Below, one piece after another: positions 48,768 to 57,491 of a stretch of 64,000 bases of DNA. The DNA is from an uncultured Oscillospiraceae bacterium. GTDB lineage: Bacteria > Bacillota > Clostridia > Oscillospirales > Acutalibacteraceae. Numbering within the stretch: position 1 is the stretch's first letter; every line of letters begins with the position of its first letter. Both the position numbers and the translations under genes were made by a program. The stretch lies in contig CATXDC010000008.1 in assembly GCA_958366985.1 (NCBI GenBank), forward strand, positions 39,026 to 103,025. The letters are read 5' to 3'. The notes beneath the pieces are model-generated. The model saw only the letters and a program-made list of their open reading frames with translations, made no database searches and was not told the DNA's origin.

Positions 48768-50237
48768 TTACGCTTTCACGGGACGCTTACCGGAAAAATC
48801 CGTTGCGCTTTCGAAGCAGTGAGCAGCACGGAGAATTTCCGTCTCGCCGAAAGGCTTGCCTATAAGCTGCATACCTATGGGCATACCCTCGCTGTCAAAT
48901 CCGCAGGGAACGGCGGCGCTGGGAAGGCCCGCAATATTTACCATAACTGTATAAATGTCGCCAAGATACATCTTAAGGGGATCGCTCAGGCTCTCACCTA
49001 TTTTAAGAGCAGTTGTGGGAGCGACGGGGCCTAAAATCATATCATATTTTTCAAAGGCATCAAAGAAAGCTTTCTGAACAAGCTTTTTGGCCTTGAGGGC
49101 CTTCTTATAGTATGCATCGTAGTATCCGGAGCTGAGAACGAAGTTACCCAGCATGATACGACGTTTTACTTCCATACCGAAGCCTTCGCTTCTGCTCTTT
49201 ATATAGAGCTCACGGAGATTTTCAGCATCGGGGCTTGCATATCCGTACTTGATGCCGTCATATCTTGAAAGGTTTGAGCATGCTTCAGCGGAAGCAATTA
49301 TATAGTAAGTGGGAATTGCGTATTCGGAAATGGGCATGGGGAAGATTTCGACCTCTGCGCCCATGTTTTCAAATACCTTTGCGGCATTCATAACAGCTTC
49401 CTTAACGTCGGGAGCAAGACCCTCGCCGAGGTAATCTGCGGGAATACCGATTTTTTTGCCCTTCATATCCCCTGTCAATACGGCTTTGTAATCAAAGGGA
49501 GCAAAATCCATTGAGGTGCTGTCCTTTTCATCCTTGCCGGAAATTACGGAATAAACAGCGGCGCAGTCAGCGACGTTTTTACCTACGGGGCCGATCTGGT
49601 CAAGGGATGAAGCATAAGCTACAAGTCCGTAACGTGATACAGTGCCATAGGTGGGTTTAAGTCCTGTAACACCGCAGAAAGAACAGGGCTGACGGATTGA
49701 TCCGCCTGTATCTGAACCGAGAGCTACAACGGCTTCATCGGCTGCTATACATGCAGCGGCGCCGCCTGAGGAACCGCCGGGAACCTTAGAGGTATCCCAG
49801 GGATTCTTTGTGGGGCCGAAATATGAAGTTTCGGTGGTGCTTCCCATGGCGAACTCGTCCATGTTGAGCTTACCGACAGTTATCATGCCGGCCTTTTCCA
49901 TTTTATCTACAACAGTTGCATTGTAAACAGGAACAAAGTTTCCGAGAATTTTTGAAGAGCAAGTTGTTCTTATGCCCTTTGTGCAGATGTTATCCTTAAC
50001 TGAAACAGGAACACCTGCAAGAGGGGAATCAATGTCGCCTGAGTCAATAAGAGCCTGAACCTTTTCGGCTTTTTTAAGGGCATCTTCGGGGCAAAGGGTT
50101 ACGTAGCAGTTGTATTCCTTGTCCTTTTCCTCAGCTGCGGCAATTACCGCAGAAACAGCCTCTTTGACTGATATTTCTCTTTTTCTTATGAGCTCAGCTG
50201 TCTCAAGTGCGCCCAATGTGTTTATTTTAGCTGACAT
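48768..50237 (-). CDS. gatA: Asp-tRNA(Asn)/Glu-tRNA(Gln) amidotransferase subunit A
   Basis: 489 residues of the amidase signature family. The catalytic Ser-cis-Ser-Lys set lies in VPVSVKDNI (Lys), PGGSSGGAAA and GSDTGGSIRQP. It frees ammonia from glutamine for use by GatB. The start is followed by MSAKINTLGALETAELIR. It lies between gatC (13 bp) and gatB. Confidence 0.97.
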   Translation of the reverse strand: MSAKINTLGALETAELIRKREISVKEAVSAVIAAAEEKDKEYNCYVTLCPEDALKKAEKVQALIDSGDIDSPLAGVPVSVKDNICTKGIRTTCSSKILGNFVPVYNATVVDKMEKAGMITVGKLNMDEFAMGSTTETSYFGPTKNPWDTSKVPGGSSGGAAACIAADEAVVALGSDTGGSIRQPCSFCGVTGLKPTYGTVSRYGLVAYASSLDQIGPVGKNVADCAAVYSVISGKDEKDSTSMDFAPFDYKAVLTGDMKGKKIGIPADYLGEGLAPDVKEAVMNAAKVFENMGAEVEIFPMPISEYAIPTYYIIASAEACSNLSRYDGIKYGYASPDAENLRELYIKSRSEGFGMEVKRRIMLGNFVLSSGYYDAYYKKALKAKKLVQKAFFDAFEKYDMILGPVAPTTALKIGESLSDPLKMYLGDIYTVMVNIAGLPSAAVPCGFDSEGMPIGMQLIGKPFGETEILRAAHCFESATDFSGKRPVKA

Positions 50238-50250
50238 TTTTCTCCTCCTC

Positions 50251-50538
50251 TCATTCTACGGTTTTGGGAACTCTGAAGCATCCGTTTTCGCTTTCGGGAG
50301 CATTCTCAAGGATAAGGTCACGATCCATTGAGAAAGGCTCTTCAACAGTGCTGAAAACGTTTGTTACAGGGAATGAATGTGAGAGGGGTTCAACTCCCTC
50401 GGTATCAAGCTGATTAAGAGTGTCAATATAGGAAAGAATATCCTGCAAATCCTTTTCGGAATTTTTGCGTTCCTCCTCGGTAAGTCTTATTCTTCCTAAA
50501 GACTCCAGATAGCTTATAAGCTCTGATGTAATCTGCAT
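50251..50538 (-). CDS. gatC: Asp-tRNA(Asn)/Glu-tRNA(Gln) amidotransferase subunit C
   Basis: 95 residues. GatC is the small linker subunit that wraps between A and B. Its helical start (LISYLESLGRIRLTEEE) and the later DTEGVEPLSHSFP are family typical. It is first in the gatC-gatA-gatB order and has AGGGAGGATTTAA before the ATG. Confidence 0.95.
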   Translation of the reverse strand: MQITSELISYLESLGRIRLTEEERKNSEKDLQDILSYIDTLNQLDTEGVEPLSHSFPVTNVFSTVEEPFSMDRDLILENAPESENGCFRVPKTVE

Positions 50539-50551
50539 TTAAATCCTCCCT

Positions 50552-51118
50552 ACAGCAGGTTAAACCTGCATTTAATTCGCACACGTGGTGTGTGCGTGTT
50601 TTATATTTTGTTGCCTGCGGCGTAATTTCATCGCGGGCGATAAGGTTTTTGTTTACGCACTGTTGGTGTGCGACATGGGTGCAGGCTCAGCCTGCTGCGT
50701 TGACGCATTTATTATTGTTTTGGTTTGCTCGGCATAATGCCGCATTTAATTCGCACACTTGGTGTGTGCGTGTTTTTGTATTTTACTGCCTGCGGCAGAC
50801 AAGTCCGCAATCAATTCGCACATTCGGTGTGTGCATGTTTTGTATTTTACTGCCTGCGGTGATACCTTTGTGTTTTCATTTACACTAATCTCATCGCAGG
50901 CGATAAAGCTGTTGTTTACGCACAGTTAGTGTGCGATTTGGGTGCAGGCTCAGCCTGCTGCCTGCGACGGACAAGTCCGCAATCAATCCGCACACTCGGT
51001 GTGTGCGTGCTTTTGTATTTAACTGCCTGCGGTGTAATCTCATCGCAGGCGATAAAGCTGTTGTTTACGCACAATTTGATGTGCGACTTGGGTGCTGCGT
51101 TACGCTGCCAGGCGATAA
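50552..51118. repeat. Cluster of hairpin-arm repeats between aspS and gatC
   Basis: About 570 bp of several copies of the 65-bp family, mostly inverted relative to those at 62.4 kb. Full arms: 50555-50569 (GCAGGT-TAA-ACCTGC), 50681-50695 and 50944-50958 (GCAGGC-TCA-GCCTGC). TCGCACAC...GTGTGTGCG blocks recur near 50576, 50752, 50816 and 50988, and a TTTACGCAC...GTGTGCGA block occurs near 50652, 50915 and 51064. No gene is visible; long frames here are by-products of the repeats. Confidence 0.85.
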
Positions 51119-51130
51119 GTTTTCACAAAA

Positions 51131-52903
51131 TTAGTTTTGTGTCTTAGCGTCAGCCTGCTGCCTTCTGAGTTTGATGTGAACCTCACGAAGCTGCTGTTCT
51201 GTAACTGTTCCGGGAGCTCCAAGAAGAAGATCCTGAGCGTTTGAGTTCATGGGGAACGCAATAACCTCTCTGATGCTCTCCTCGTCCTTGAGAAGCATGA
51301 TCATACGGTCAACACCGGGTGCCATACCTGCATGAGGCGGAGCGCCGTAGTGGAAAGCGTTGAACAGAGCGCCGAATCTCTTTTCGACCTCTTCAGCAGT
51401 GTATCCTGCAAGCTCGAAAGCTTTTATCATGATTTCGGGACGATGGTTTCTTACAGCGCCTGAGGAAAGCTCAACGCCGTTGCAGACGATATCGTACTGA
51501 TATGCCTTGATTGTAAGAGGATCATCGTTAACGAGTGCATCCATACCGCCCTGAGGCATTGAGAAGGGATTGTGTGTGAAGTCAAGCTTGCCCTCTTCAT
51601 TGCGCTCGTACATGGGGAAATCGGTGATGAAGCAAAGCTCGAAGCGGTCTTTGTCGATTAAATCCATGCGCTTGCCGAGCTCTGTGCGGATTTCACCTGC
51701 AAGACGGTCAACAATTGTCTTATTGTCGCAGATGAAGAAAAGTGTATCATCTGTTTTAAGTGAAAGACGGTTTGTAAGCTCTGTTTTCTTCTCGGGGGGC
51801 AGGAACTTGTCGATGGGTCCCTTAAATGAGCCGTCGGGAAGAACTGTGAGATATCCGAGACCCTTCATTCCGATGTCGAGAGCAAACTGGAGCATCTTCT
51901 CGAACCAGGATTTTGACATCTTTGCACAGCCGGGAACTACGATACCTCTTACAGGTCTGTTCTTGAAGGGCTTGAAGTCGATGTCTGCAAAGAAATCGGA
52001 AAGATCTTCGATTATAAGGGGATTGCGAAGGTCGGGCTTATCTGTACCGTATTTGAGCATTGCCTCTTCAAAGGGGATTCTGCGGAACGGTGCAGAAGAA
52101 ACGGGCTTACCGTTTCCGAAAGTTGCGAATGTATCGTAAAGGACTTTTTCTGCAACTGCAAAGACATCTTCCTGAGTTGCGAAAGCCATTTCAAAATCGA
52201 GCTGATAGAATTCTCCCGGAGAGCGGTCAGCTCTTGCGTCCTCATCACGGAAGCAGGGAGCAATCTGGAAATACTTATCAAAGCCTGAAACCATAAGCAG
52301 CTGTTTGAACTGCTGAGGAGCCTGGGGAAGAGCGTAGAACTTGCCCTCGTGTTTTCTTGAGGGGATAATGTAGTCTCTTGCTCCCTCAGGTGAAGAACAG
52401 GTAAGAATGGGAGTTGTAATTTCGCAGAATCCCATATCCTCCATCTCTCTGCGCAGGAAGCTTACAACCTTTGAGCGGAAGAGAATGTTCTCATGAAGCT
52501 TTGAATTTCTAAGGTCAAGGAAACGGTATTTAAGGCGTACATCCTCACGGGTTTCGAGAGAGGACTGAACGTCAAAGGGAAGAGCAGCGCTGCAATTGCC
52601 GAGAATTTCGACTTTATCGGCTCTTACCTCAAGACGGCCTGTGGGGATTTTGGGGTTTACGGTATCCTCGTCACGGGCTACAACTACGCCCTCAGCTGAA
52701 ATTACCGTCTCTTTGTGGAGATCGTTCAAAAGAGAAGCATCGTTTACAACAACCTGAGTTACGCCGTACTGGTCACGCAGGTCGATGAAAGCAACGCCGC
52801 CGTGGTCTCTGATTGTTTCTACCCAACCGGCAAGGCGCACGGTTTCGTTAAAGTTTGCCTCGGTCAACTGGCCGCAGGTGTGAGTTCTGTATCTCTGTGA
52901 CAT
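51131..52903 (-). CDS. aspS: Aspartyl-tRNA synthetase
   Basis: 590 residues from the ATG at 52903 (AAGGAAGG, seven bases); family members start MSQRYRTHTCGQL. The class II enzyme has the anticodon-binding OB fold, motif 2 (FRDEDARADRSPGEFYQLDFEMAF, in parts), the bacterial GAD insertion (about 290-420) and motif 3 with GMAPGVDRMIMLL. GatCAB is encoded next to it, so a non-discriminating enzyme that also charges tRNA-Asn is possible; this cannot be settled by eye. Transcribed in the same direction as gatCAB but with the repeat cluster between them. Confidence 0.97.
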   Translation of the reverse strand: MSQRYRTHTCGQLTEANFNETVRLAGWVETIRDHGGVAFIDLRDQYGVTQVVVNDASLLNDLHKETVISAEGVVVARDEDTVNPKIPTGRLEVRADKVEILGNCSAALPFDVQSSLETREDVRLKYRFLDLRNSKLHENILFRSKVVSFLRREMEDMGFCEITTPILTCSSPEGARDYIIPSRKHEGKFYALPQAPQQFKQLLMVSGFDKYFQIAPCFRDEDARADRSPGEFYQLDFEMAFATQEDVFAVAEKVLYDTFATFGNGKPVSSAPFRRIPFEEAMLKYGTDKPDLRNPLIIEDLSDFFADIDFKPFKNRPVRGIVVPGCAKMSKSWFEKMLQFALDIGMKGLGYLTVLPDGSFKGPIDKFLPPEKKTELTNRLSLKTDDTLFFICDNKTIVDRLAGEIRTELGKRMDLIDKDRFELCFITDFPMYERNEEGKLDFTHNPFSMPQGGMDALVNDDPLTIKAYQYDIVCNGVELSSGAVRNHRPEIMIKAFELAGYTAEEVEKRFGALFNAFHYGAPPHAGMAPGVDRMIMLLKDEESIREVIAFPMNSNAQDLLLGAPGTVTEQQLREVHIKLRRQQADAKTQN

Positions 52904-53012
52904 GCAGATACCTTCCTTTATCAATATTTTTTCAATATACTAAAGTTTATAATTAACGGCAGAGCCGTAAAAGACTGATTAATGTGGAAAATGTTTAAAA
53001 CTTTCTCTATTT

Positions 53013-53525
53013 TCAGATTCCGAAAGCTTTATCGTAAATAACCTGAGCGTCAAGCTTTGCGCTGTCGCCTTTCAGATTAATTGCCATAAAGTTTTCGTCG
53101 GGCACCGGGAAGGGAGCTTTGATTCCGAATCGGGAAGCTGGCACATACCCGAATTTCGGATAATATTTTTCACTGCCCAGAACTACGGAAAAACGGTATC
53201 CCATTTCTTTCGCCCGTTTGTGACCCTCTTTTATGAGAGCCGAGCCGATACCCCGTTTCTGAAACTCCGGGAGAACGGCAAGAGGAGCCAGCGCCAAAGG
53301 GGTTTCCTCGCCTGCTTTCAGCTTTGTGAAGAGGATGTGACCTGCCAAAACACCGTCTTTTTCCGCTACAAGGGAAAGGGACGGTATAAAGCTTTCGCTT
53401 TTACGCAGTTCATTTACAAGATCCTGTTCATTGCCGTCGGCGTGTTCCGCCGAAGCAAATGCTGTTTTTATAAGCAAATATACTTTTTCGTAGTCAGCAG
53501 GAGTTTCTTCTCTGATAACAAGCAT
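53013..53525 (-). CDS. GNAT-family N-acetyltransferase
   Basis: 170 residues, YhbS-like. Motif A is LAPLAVLPEFQKRGIGSALIKEG (in parts), followed by GSEKYYPKFGYVPAS, as in YhbS proteins. It probably transfers acetyl groups to a small molecule or protein; the target is not known. It is single, between aspS and the HAD gene. Confidence 0.9.
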   Translation of the reverse strand: MLVIREETPADYEKVYLLIKTAFASAEHADGNEQDLVNELRKSESFIPSLSLVAEKDGVLAGHILFTKLKAGEETPLALAPLAVLPEFQKRGIGSALIKEGHKRAKEMGYRFSVVLGSEKYYPKFGYVPASRFGIKAPFPVPDENFMAINLKGDSAKLDAQVIYDKAFGI

Positions 53526-53592
53526 ATTTCCTCCAAAAAATACATCAAAAAATTATACCATAAAATACGCTTTGTGTATATACCGTAAGGCT

Positions 53593-54276
53593 TTAAACAG
53601 CGGGTTTTTGGAAAATTTCAAGAAGCTCATTGAGGTTTTCTATAACCTTTACGCCCTCAAACATTCCCTGATCCTTAAATGTGCCGAAATTCATTCTTAT
53701 GGGCGTCATTCCGGAATCCATTGCGCCCTTGATGTCGTTGACGGGATGATCGCCTACAAAGGCACATTCTGAAGGTTTGAGTCCTGCTTTTTCGGCTCCA
53801 AGCTCGAAAATACGCACATCTGGCTTTGCAAATTCGCAGTCGCCGGAAACAGTGATTGAAGAAAAGAAAGGTCTTATGCCTGAGGTGTCAAGCTTCATGT
53901 TCTGAAGTACGGAAACGCCGTTTGTGATTATTCCGAGAATATATCCTCTCTTTTTAAGCTCTGTGAGTACGGGAACGGCCTCAGGGAAAAGCACTGTTTT
54001 TTCACCGTATATAAGGTTAAATTCGCGGCAGAGGCTTTCGAGAGGCGGATGATTTTCCCAGTGCCAGAGGTCAAAGAGAATGGGGAAATAAAGCTCCCTT
54101 GACATATAACCTCCGTCGATGTGCTCATCCATCTGATCTGCCATTATCTCTTTTTCAGCCTGAGTTTTTTCGGGGAAATATTTTTCCAGAAATCTCATGC
54201 AGAATATTCTGTATGCGGCGGTTCTATCCTGTAAAGTGTCGTCGTAATCAAAAAATATCGCTTTTATCTGTTCCAT
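53593..54276 (-). CDS. HAD-superfamily hydrolase, YjjG-like
   Basis: 227 residues from the ATG at 54276; an upstream extension into ribF is not credible. The motif I is IFFDYDDTLQD, motif II GIITNGV (Thr), and motif III/IV AFVGDHPVNDIKGA, with a helical cap. Such enzymes dephosphorylate nucleotides or other small phosphates, YjjG-like house-cleaning being one possibility. It starts inside the end of ribF (29-bp overlap) and closes the nusA-infB operon. Confidence 0.88.
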   Translation of the reverse strand: MEQIKAIFFDYDDTLQDRTAAYRIFCMRFLEKYFPEKTQAEKEIMADQMDEHIDGGYMSRELYFPILFDLWHWENHPPLESLCREFNLIYGEKTVLFPEAVPVLTELKKRGYILGIITNGVSVLQNMKLDTSGIRPFFSSITVSGDCEFAKPDVRIFELGAEKAGLKPSECAFVGDHPVNDIKGAMDSGMTPIRMNFGTFKDQGMFEGVKVIENLNELLEIFQKPAV

Positions 54277-55195
54277 GTTCAGCCGAAAACTCCTCAAAAA
54301 TCTTTCTCGCTTTTTCTCCGTCGGAGGCAATCTGCCTGCCGAGATGATCAAGGTCGGAGAATTTTATTTCATCCCTTAAAAACGCTATAAGTCCTACGGG
54401 CACATTGCAGCCGTATAGGTCACCGGAAAAATCCAGTATGCACGTTTCGCTTCTCAGGGAATTTGTGCCTATGGTTGGGCGTATTCCGAAGTTTGTAACT
54501 GCCGGATGAAGTGCGCCGTCAACAAATGCAGCGGCGGCATAAACTCCGAAGCGTGGAGTTACAAAGCCTTCGGGGAAATGCTGGTTTATTGTAGGGGCTC
54601 CTAAAAGACGGCCTCGCCTGTCGCCGCTTATAACGGTAAAATCATAGGAAAAAAGTCTGCCTAAAAGCCTGTTTGCAAGGTTTACATCGCCTTTTTCCAA
54701 AGCGGAGCGTATTGCCGTTGAGCTAACGGGTATACCGTCCACCTCAACTTTAGGAGCTATTCTTAGCTCAGTTCCGGATTCTTCACATAAACGGCTGAGT
54801 GTTTCGGTTGTGCCGGCGGCATTTTCTCCGAAACGGTAATTGTAGCCGCAGGCTATTCCCTTTGCCCCCAGAGCGGAAAAAAGTATTTCCTTTACAAACT
54901 CTTCAGGAGGCATATGCCGTATATCTGAAAAATTCAGTCTGAAAATTCTTTCTATACCGGCTTTCTTTAAGGCTCTGTCCTGCATATCCCTTGTCATAAG
55001 AGAGGGCGGAGCCGAGCCTTTCAAATCCGCCATAGGATGACGGTTAAACAGGAGAGCACAGGGAACGCATCCTTTTTCCTTTGCAATTTTTACAGCGTTA
55101 TTTATAACTGCAAGATGACCTCTGTGTACGCCGTCAAAGTTACCAAGGGCAACGCTGACGCCCTGAGAAGGTACATCTTTAAATGTAATTGCCAT
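54248..55195 (-). CDS. ribF: Bifunctional riboflavin kinase/FAD synthetase
   Basis: 315 residues, normal length. The N-terminal nucleotidyl-transferase domain has LGNFDGVHRGHLAVI and SSTAIRSALEKGDV; the C-terminal riboflavin-kinase domain has GDRRGRLLGAPTIN and TNFGIRPTIGTNS. It makes FMN and FAD. It lies after truB, the common Firmicute order, and overlaps the HAD gene by 29 bp. Confidence 0.97.
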   Translation of the reverse strand: MAITFKDVPSQGVSVALGNFDGVHRGHLAVINNAVKIAKEKGCVPCALLFNRHPMADLKGSAPPSLMTRDMQDRALKKAGIERIFRLNFSDIRHMPPEEFVKEILFSALGAKGIACGYNYRFGENAAGTTETLSRLCEESGTELRIAPKVEVDGIPVSSTAIRSALEKGDVNLANRLLGRLFSYDFTVISGDRRGRLLGAPTINQHFPEGFVTPRFGVYAAAAFVDGALHPAVTNFGIRPTIGTNSLRSETCILDFSGDLYGCNVPVGLIAFLRDEIKFSDLDHLGRQIASDGEKARKIFEEFSAEHGTDKSDIF

Positions 55196-55234
55196 TTGTC
55201 TGCGCTCCTTTCTGCCTGTATTTTATGTTTGAAC

Positions 55235-56128
55235 TTAGTCGTTTCCCGTATATACCCGCTTTACCGCCATTTCGTCGGAATCTGCGGTGACTTCACCTAT
55301 TCCGAGAAAGGCTTTTTCGGGGGAAAACACTCTGTAATATCCTGTATTTACCTTGGCTTTAAGCCTTTGGATGCTGAGTCCTCCGCCGTTTGCAAAGCGT
55401 TTTGCCTGAGCTGGAGAAACGTATATTGCGGGATACTCACTGAAAGCCTGCCATACGGGGATTATATAACTTTCGGGGTTGTCGCTCTTTTCAAGCTCTT
55501 CAATTGTTACCGCCGAAGTAATATCAAATCCGCAGGCAGAAGTTCTGCGAAGGGAATAAAGCGCTGCGCCGCAGCCCAAGGTTTCCCCTATATCCGATGC
55601 CAAAGAGCGGATGTAAGTGCCCTTTGAGCATTTTACGTCAATTATAAATTCATGGGTTTCAGGGTTAAAGTCTATGAGCTCAAGAGAATTTATTTCAATC
55701 TCCCTTTTCTCCCTTTCCACCTCTATTCCCTGCCTTGCAAGGTCGTAAAGGCGTACTCCGTTTTTGCTTATGGCAGAGTACATGGGCGGAAGCTGAAGCT
55801 GTTTTCCCTTGAAAGAGTCAAGAACAGCCAGAAGCTCTTCCTTTGTAAAGGACGGAGCCGAGCCCCCTGTAACAGTTCCCGTAATATCGAGAGTGTCGGT
55901 GGTTATGCCGGGACGCACTCCTGCCCGGTAGCTTTTGCCGTGGTCGGGAAGAAGCTCAATAAATCTTGTGGCCGCTCCCATAAATACCGGCAAAACTCCC
56001 GTTGCCATAGGGTCGAGAGTGCCTGCATGGCCCACCTTTTTTTTACCTGTTATTCTTCTCACTGCCCTTACGGCAGAAAAGGAGGTTATGCCCTCCGGCT
56101 TATCGAGACATATTATTCCGCTGAGCAT
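55235..56128 (-). CDS. truB: tRNA pseudouridine(55) synthase
   Basis: 297 residues. The start is GIICLDKPEGITSFSAVRAVRR and the catalytic Asp lies in GHAGTLDPMATGVLPV; later KGTYIRSLASDIGETL is the family mark. It makes the T-loop pseudouridine. It sits 14 bp after the nrnA-like gene and 39 bp before ribF. Confidence 0.97.
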   Translation of the reverse strand: MLSGIICLDKPEGITSFSAVRAVRRITGKKKVGHAGTLDPMATGVLPVFMGAATRFIELLPDHGKSYRAGVRPGITTDTLDITGTVTGGSAPSFTKEELLAVLDSFKGKQLQLPPMYSAISKNGVRLYDLARQGIEVEREKREIEINSLELIDFNPETHEFIIDVKCSKGTYIRSLASDIGETLGCGAALYSLRRTSACGFDITSAVTIEELEKSDNPESYIIPVWQAFSEYPAIYVSPAQAKRFANGGGLSIQRLKAKVNTGYYRVFSPEKAFLGIGEVTADSDEMAVKRVYTGND

Positions 56129-56142
56129 ATTTTCTCCTTAAA

Positions 56143-57105
56143 TCAGACAAGTGAGTTTTCGTCAAAATATTTTATCATTGTGTCAAGAAGAAGCTTCTTT
56201 GCGTTTTCAAGAGGAGCGTCGATTTCGCATCCCGCAGCTCTTGAATGTCCGCCGCCTCCTAAAAGGGCGCATATTTCGCTGGCATTTACGGGAGCATGGG
56301 TTCTGAGAGATACCTTGAACTTTCCGTCCTTGCGTTCTCTTATGGTAGCTCCTGCAAGAACTCCCTCAATCTGACGGGGAATTGATGCAATGCCGTCAAC
56401 GTCGCTTTCGTCTGCTCCGCTTTCCTTAAACATATCCTGAGTGAGACATACAAGGGCAATTTTTTCGCCGCAGTGCATCTCCATTGAATCGAGAGCCATT
56501 CTTTCGAGAGCCACATATGCCCTTGACTTTGTTTCAAACATTACCCTGTTTATTTCGGCGGCATCTGCTCCAAGGGAGATCATTTCTGCTGCGATAATAT
56601 GGGTCTGAGCGGTGACATTGGCGTAGCGGAAGCATCCTGTGTCGGTAGTAAGTCCTGTATAGATGCAGTCGGCAATCTCTTTTGTAAATTCCGCTCCCAG
56701 CTCCTTTATAACACGGTAAATGTTTTCCGCATTTGCCGCAGCTGAAAAGTCGAGACAGGTGTTTTCTGCAAAAAGTCTGTTTGAGCCGTGGTGGTCTATG
56801 CACAGACTGATTTTATCGCCGTACTTTTCCTCCATTGCGCCGAGAAGCTTTTTGTCCGCAACGTCAACGCACATTATAAACTCAGGGGTAAATTCTTCTT
56901 TTTTAAGTCCCTCATACATATAGGAATACTTCTGGGGGATTTTATCGGCGCACTCTACTCTCGCCTTTTTGCCCATGGCAGTAAGGGCTCTGCAAAGTGC
57001 AAAGCCGCTGCCTAAAGTATCCCCGTCGGGGTGGTCGTGGCAGAGAATAAGAATGTTATCTTGTTCACTTAAAATCTTTGCCGCAGCGGCAAAATCAATT
57101 TTCAT
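56143..57105 (-). CDS. nrnA: DHH/DHHA1 phosphoesterase (NrnA-like)
   Basis: 320 residues from the ATG at 57105 (GGAGAG, seven bases upstream); a GTG two codons earlier is an alternative. Motifs: CHDHPDGDTLGS, CVDVAD, IDHHGSN and the C-terminal DHHA1 GGGGHSRAAGCE. NrnA degrades nano-RNAs and pAp with Mn2+. It lies between rbfA (11-bp overlap) and truB in the nusA-infB operon, the usual place for nrnA in Firmicutes. Confidence 0.93.
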   Translation of the reverse strand: MKIDFAAAAKILSEQDNILILCHDHPDGDTLGSGFALCRALTAMGKKARVECADKIPQKYSYMYEGLKKEEFTPEFIMCVDVADKKLLGAMEEKYGDKISLCIDHHGSNRLFAENTCLDFSAAANAENIYRVIKELGAEFTKEIADCIYTGLTTDTGCFRYANVTAQTHIIAAEMISLGADAAEINRVMFETKSRAYVALERMALDSMEMHCGEKIALVCLTQDMFKESGADESDVDGIASIPRQIEGVLAGATIRERKDGKFKVSLRTHAPVNASEICALLGGGGHSRAAGCEIDAPLENAKKLLLDTMIKYFDENSLV

Positions 57106-57466
57106 CTTCACTCTCTCCGTTGTTTTCGGAAGTCAGGCTTCCGAGCTTTCTCATAATATCCATACCGTGCTGAACGGAATCGTCAGCGATAAATTTAAGT
57201 TCGGGGGCTTTGCGCAGGCGAAGCTTTCCGCCGACTTCACGGCGGATATAGCCCGATGCGCTTGTAAGACCCTTGACGGCAAGCTTAGCCGTTTCGATAC
57301 CCTCCATTGCGCTAACATAAACCTTAGCGTAGGAGAGGTCGGCGGTAACGTCAACTCTCACCACTGTGAGCATACCCTGTATTCTGGGATCTTTGAGCTC
57401 ACGCATAACCGCCACTATTTCACGCTTTATATCCTCGGAGACACGGTTCTGGCGATGTCCTGCCAT
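57095..57466 (-). CDS. rbfA: Ribosome-binding factor A
   Basis: 123 residues of the KH-like RbfA fold: SEDIKREIVAVMRELKDPRIQG, VTADLSYAKVYVS and LKFIADDSVQHGM. It helps mature 16S rRNA and the small subunit. It is 25 bp after infB and overlaps the nrnA-like start. Confidence 0.96.
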   Translation of the reverse strand: MAGHRQNRVSEDIKREIVAVMRELKDPRIQGMLTVVRVDVTADLSYAKVYVSAMEGIETAKLAVKGLTSASGYIRREVGGKLRLRKAPELKFIADDSVQHGMDIMRKLGSLTSENNGESEDEN

Positions 57467-57491
57467 AATCTATCTTCCTTTCGGGAGGGGA

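Noticed and set aside
50552..51118. Regular-looking repeats that might be a CRISPR array
   Set aside because: Repeat spacing and orientation vary, spacers are not unique and even in length, and there are no cas genes in the window. The units belong to the dispersed 65-bp hairpin-arm family.
50592..51147. Plus-strand frames of 67-98 codons within the repeat cluster
   Set aside because: Their sequence is built from repeat units such as SIRTLGVCVFC-type translations, with no homology expected; they are by-products of repetition.
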